NCBI GenBank assembly: GCA_963721585.1
Contig: CAVRJN010000004.1
Coordinates: forward strand, 1-64,000
Direction: 5' to 3'
Source: Bog-473 sp963721585
GTDB taxonomy: Bacteria; Actinomycetota; Acidimicrobiia; Acidimicrobiales; RAAP-2
Length of the DNA: 64,000 nt
Positions within the stretch are counted from its first letter, which is position 1; each line of letters begins with the position of its first letter. The position numbers were made by a program, and so were the translations under genes. The notes beneath the pieces are model-generated. The model was not told the DNA's origin and ran no database searches. It saw only the letters and a program-made list of their open reading frames with translations. Positions 61,560 through 64,000 of the stretch are shown here, one piece after another.

Positions 61560-62729
61560 GTGGCGACGCAGGAAGACCACGAATCCGAAGAGCCCCGTCC
61601 GGCCTCACCCACAGAGAGCGGTGCCGAGCCTGATGCGCTGTCGCAACGGCGCGCCGTGCAGATGGAGCAGGAACTCGCCTCGCCACCGCCCTGGCGGTCG
61701 ATCGTCAAGAAGACCGTCATGGCGGTGGTGGCAGGCATCACCCTCTACCTGGTGTTCCCGAGCCTGGCCGCGGTCTTCGGCTCCTTCCCGAAGCTGACCT
61801 CGCTCGATCCGATCTGGTTCACCTTCGCCTTTGCGCTCCAGGTGGCGCACTTCACCTGCACCATCTCGCTGCAGAGGATCGCGCTGCGCACCAAGGCGTG
61901 GTTCTCGGTCACCACGTCGCAGCTGTCCGGCAACGCCATCAGCCTCATTGTGCCCGGGGGTGCCGCCTTCGGGGCTGCCACCCAGTTCCGGATGCTCGCC
62001 GCGGCCGGGAACGATCCGGCCACCGCAGTGGCGGGGCTGACCGCCTTCTCCTTGCTCGGCATCGGCGGGTTGCTCGCCCTTCCCGTCTTCGTCCTCCCTG
62101 CCATCATCGCCGGGACGCCGATCGCCAACGGCCTGCTGCACGCGGCGCTGCTCGGCCTCGCGGCCTTCGTGCTCTTCGCCGGCTTCAGCGCCGCGGTGCT
62201 CATGCTGGACGGGCCCCTCCAGTGGGCAGGCCGGGTCATTCAGGCGGTGCTCAACCGCATCAGGCGGAAGTCGGCGCCCATGACCGGCCTGCCGGACCGG
62301 CTCGTGTTCGAGCGCAACCGGATCCGGCGGGTCCTGGGCCGGCGCTGGAAGGCGGCCACGCTGTTGAGCACCGGGCGCCTCGCCTTCGACTTCGGGACCC
62401 TGCTGGCCTGCGTCCGGGCCACCGGAGTGAAGCCCAACCCGTCGTTGATCCTTCTGGCCTACGCCGTGGCCGGGCTGCTCGCCCTCATCCCCCTCACGCC
62501 CGGTGGCCTCGGGATCGTGGAGGCCGGTCTCAGCGCGCTGCTGATCCTTGCCGGCGTGCCCGGGGTCGATGCCGTCGTGGCCACGCTCGCCTATCGCATC
62601 ATTTCCTACTGGCTCCCCATTGTGGTGGGGCCCTTCGCCTACTTCGCCTTCCGGCTGCGCTACGGGAAACCGGGGCAGGACGGCGACGGGGCGGCCGGCG
62701 CCGGGGGAGCGGCTCTGGCCGCCGGCTGA
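61560..62729 (+). CDS. UPF0104/MprF-N-type integral membrane flippase-like protein
   Basis: The product is 389 aa from GTG 61560. After a hydrophilic N-terminus of about 45 residues there are about eight membrane helices. The family signature near the end is 'ALIPLTPGGLGIVEAGLSAL' and 'ATLAYRIISYWLPIVVGPFA'; earlier segments are 'LSGNAISLIVPGGAAFGAAT' and 'GRLAFDFGTLLACVRATG'. This is the lysylphosphatidylglycerol synthase transmembrane (flippase) domain without a synthase domain. It follows the SHOCT gene by 36 bp, perhaps in one operon. Confidence 0.85.
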   Translation: MATQEDHESEEPRPASPTESGAEPDALSQRRAVQMEQELASPPPWRSIVKKTVMAVVAGITLYLVFPSLAAVFGSFPKLTSLDPIWFTFAFALQVAHFTCTISLQRIALRTKAWFSVTTSQLSGNAISLIVPGGAAFGAATQFRMLAAAGNDPATAVAGLTAFSLLGIGGLLALPVFVLPAIIAGTPIANGLLHAALLGLAAFVLFAGFSAAVLMLDGPLQWAGRVIQAVLNRIRRKSAPMTGLPDRLVFERNRIRRVLGRRWKAATLLSTGRLAFDFGTLLACVRATGVKPNPSLILLAYAVAGLLALIPLTPGGLGIVEAGLSALLILAGVPGVDAVVATLAYRIISYWLPIVVGPFAYFAFRLRYGKPGQDGDGAAGAGGAALAAG

Positions 62730-62765
62730 CGGGGCCGCCGGCGGACGTGGGAGAATCCACGGCTG

Positions 62766-64000
62766 ATGTACGAGGGGACGTGGGAATCCGTGGGGACCCA
62801 CCGGGTGCCCGACTGGTACGACGACGCCAAGCTGGGGATCTTCATCCACTGGGGCCTGTACTCGGTGCCCGGGTGGGCCCCGCGCGTGCCCGACATTCAG
62901 CAGCTGCTCATCCATGACGGACCGAAGCGGATGTTGCGGGAGAGCCCGTACGCCGAGTGGTACCTCAACTCCATGCAGATCAAGGGCAGCCCCACCCACG
63001 AATACCACGCCCGCACCTACGGGGAGGACTACCCCTACGACAACTTCGTCCGCACCTTCAACGACGCATCGTCCGGCGCGGATCTCGACGGCATCGCCGA
63101 ACTCTGCCAGGCGGCGGGAGCACGCTACGTCGTGCTCACCACCAAGCACCACGACGGCTTCGCCCTCTGGCCCTCTGCCGTCCCGCACCCGGCGAAGGGC
63201 GAGTACCACGCCCGGCGCGACCTGGTAGGCGATCTGACCGATGCCGTGCGGGCCCGGCGCATGCGCATGGGGCTCTATTACTCCGGCGGGTACGACTGGC
63301 CCTACAACAACGCCGTGTTGTCGACAGCCGCCGATGCGGTGTTGGCCGCGCCCCAGGGCCCGCGCTACGTCGAGTACGTGACGGCCCACTACCGCGAGCT
63401 CATCGACCGCTACGCGCCATCGGTGTTGTGGAACGACATTGCATGGCCGAAGGATCCCCGGCTGCCCGAACTCTTCGCGCACTATTACAACACCGTGCAA
63501 GAAGGCGTGATCAATGACCGCTGGAGAGAGCCCGGCCTGGCCCGCAACAAGGTGACCGATGCGGTGGTGCGCGGGGCGGGCGCAGCCATCCAGGCGCTGT
63601 GGCAGTTCATTCCCGAGCAGCGCAAGCACCTCACCTTCGCCACCCCGAAGCACTACGACTTCCGCACCCCCGAATACGAGGTGCTGCGCACGGTGACGCC
63701 GCGCAAGTGGGAGCTCGCCCAGGGCGTCGGGCACTCGTTCGGCGCCAACCGCCACGAGCGGCCGGAGGACATCATTTCGGAGACGGACCTCATCCAGCGC
63801 TTCTGCGACGTCGTGTCGAAGAACGGCAACCTCCTCATCGGGGTGGGCCCGCGGCCGGACGGGACCGTCCCCGACATGCAGCAGGCGCCGCTGCGCGGGC
63901 TCGGGGCGTGGTTGGACGTCAATGCGGAGGCGATCTACGGCAGCCGGCCCTGGGTGCTCGCCGAGTCGGCCACTGTGGACGGGACGCCGTTGCGCTTCAC
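62766..64000 (+). CDS. Alpha-L-fucosidase, GH29 (runs off the window)
   Basis: The frame from ATG 62766 is open to the window end, giving 411 codons. GH29 marks are 'WYDDAKLGIFIHWGLYSVPG' near 17-36, 'AEWYLNSM', 'AGARYVVLTTKHHDGFALWP' near 118-137 and 'SVLWNDIAWP', whose Asp is at the family nucleophile position. 'SKNGNLLIGVGPRPDG' fits the end of the TIM barrel. No signal peptide is seen, so it is probably cytoplasmic. The C-terminal beta domain is cut off. Confidence 0.92.
   Translation, partial: MYEGTWESVGTHRVPDWYDDAKLGIFIHWGLYSVPGWAPRVPDIQQLLIHDGPKRMLRESPYAEWYLNSMQIKGSPTHEYHARTYGEDYPYDNFVRTFNDASSGADLDGIAELCQAAGARYVVLTTKHHDGFALWPSAVPHPAKGEYHARRDLVGDLTDAVRARRMRMGLYYSGGYDWPYNNAVLSTAADAVLAAPQGPRYVEYVTAHYRELIDRYAPSVLWNDIAWPKDPRLPELFAHYYNTVQEGVINDRWREPGLARNKVTDAVVRGAGAAIQALWQFIPEQRKHLTFATPKHYDFRTPEYEVLRTVTPRKWELAQGVGHSFGANRHERPEDIISETDLIQRFCDVVSKNGNLLIGVGPRPDGTVPDMQQAPLRGLGAWLDVNAEAIYGSRPWVLAESATVDGTPLRF

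Noticed and set aside
61605..63755. 716-codon minus-strand frame opposite the flippase and fucosidase genes
   Set aside because: It is an antisense shadow of two well-recognised plus-strand genes.
1..64000. CRISPR array or cas genes
   Set aside because: No regularly spaced short repeats were seen, and the Cas4-like cysteines at 44.9 kb belong to a TM0106-type nuclease without cas neighbours.

Overview
The window reads as a high-GC actinobacterial chromosome, plausibly an acidimicrobial-type lineage (inference from GAF-ANTAR regulators, an encapsulin/ferritin pair, paired 2-oxoglutarate dioxygenases and a branched-chain-type solute-binding protein; no rRNA or complete tRNA is present to place it). 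It splits near position 36,200. The left part is visibly less GC-rich, full of defence-type genes, and ends in an integrase. The right part is uniformly GC-rich and looks like ordinary chromosome.

Left part (about 62-36,171): an integrative element. The same 21-bp sequence, itself two copies of TGACCACCA, occurs in the same orientation at 62-82 and 36151-36171. Just inside the right copy are a tyrosine integrase, an excisionase-like protein and an HUH-type replication initiator; no conjugation ATPase was found. The cargo, from left to right, is: (i) a minus-strand cassette with a two-helix membrane protein, a methyltransferase, a HEPN-STAND NTPase, an FGE-fold protein and a degenerate cold-shock-like protein, followed by an HTH-Ser/Thr kinase; (ii) a DISARM-like operon of SNF2 helicase, adenine methyltransferase and one giant helicase-DUF1998 protein with a C-terminal nuclease-like domain, flanked by a DUF2971 gene, a PD-(D/E)XK gene and a serine recombinase; (iii) a plus-strand cassette under a perfect LexA box with DprA-like, ComF-like phosphoribosyltransferase, nuclease-like and unknown proteins; (iv) small unknown genes, one of them 5'-duplicated around an IS21-family element; (v) the replication/integration module with two paralogous small proteins.

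Right part (36,479-64,000): a secreted beta-helix protein, an acyl-CoA dehydrogenase, an AAA ATPase, a cluster of STAS/GAF/ANTAR stress-type regulators, a TM0106-type RecB nuclease, a LysR regulator, a secreted phosphoesterase with Ig-like repeats, a DUF72 protein, a MarR-MFS efflux pair, two divergent non-haem iron dioxygenases, a solute-binding protein, a PlsC-type acyltransferase, a GGDEF-EAL protein, an encapsulin with ferritin-like cargo, a SHOCT membrane protein, a flippase-type membrane protein and the start of a GH29 alpha-L-fucosidase.

Caution on sequence quality: at least five otherwise intact genes (near 4910, 17110, 24057, 40055 and 57684) are each broken by one small frame change, and the IS21 genes carry several more. 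This pattern fits indel errors in the assembly as well as real mutation, so those genes are described here as their frame-corrected products.
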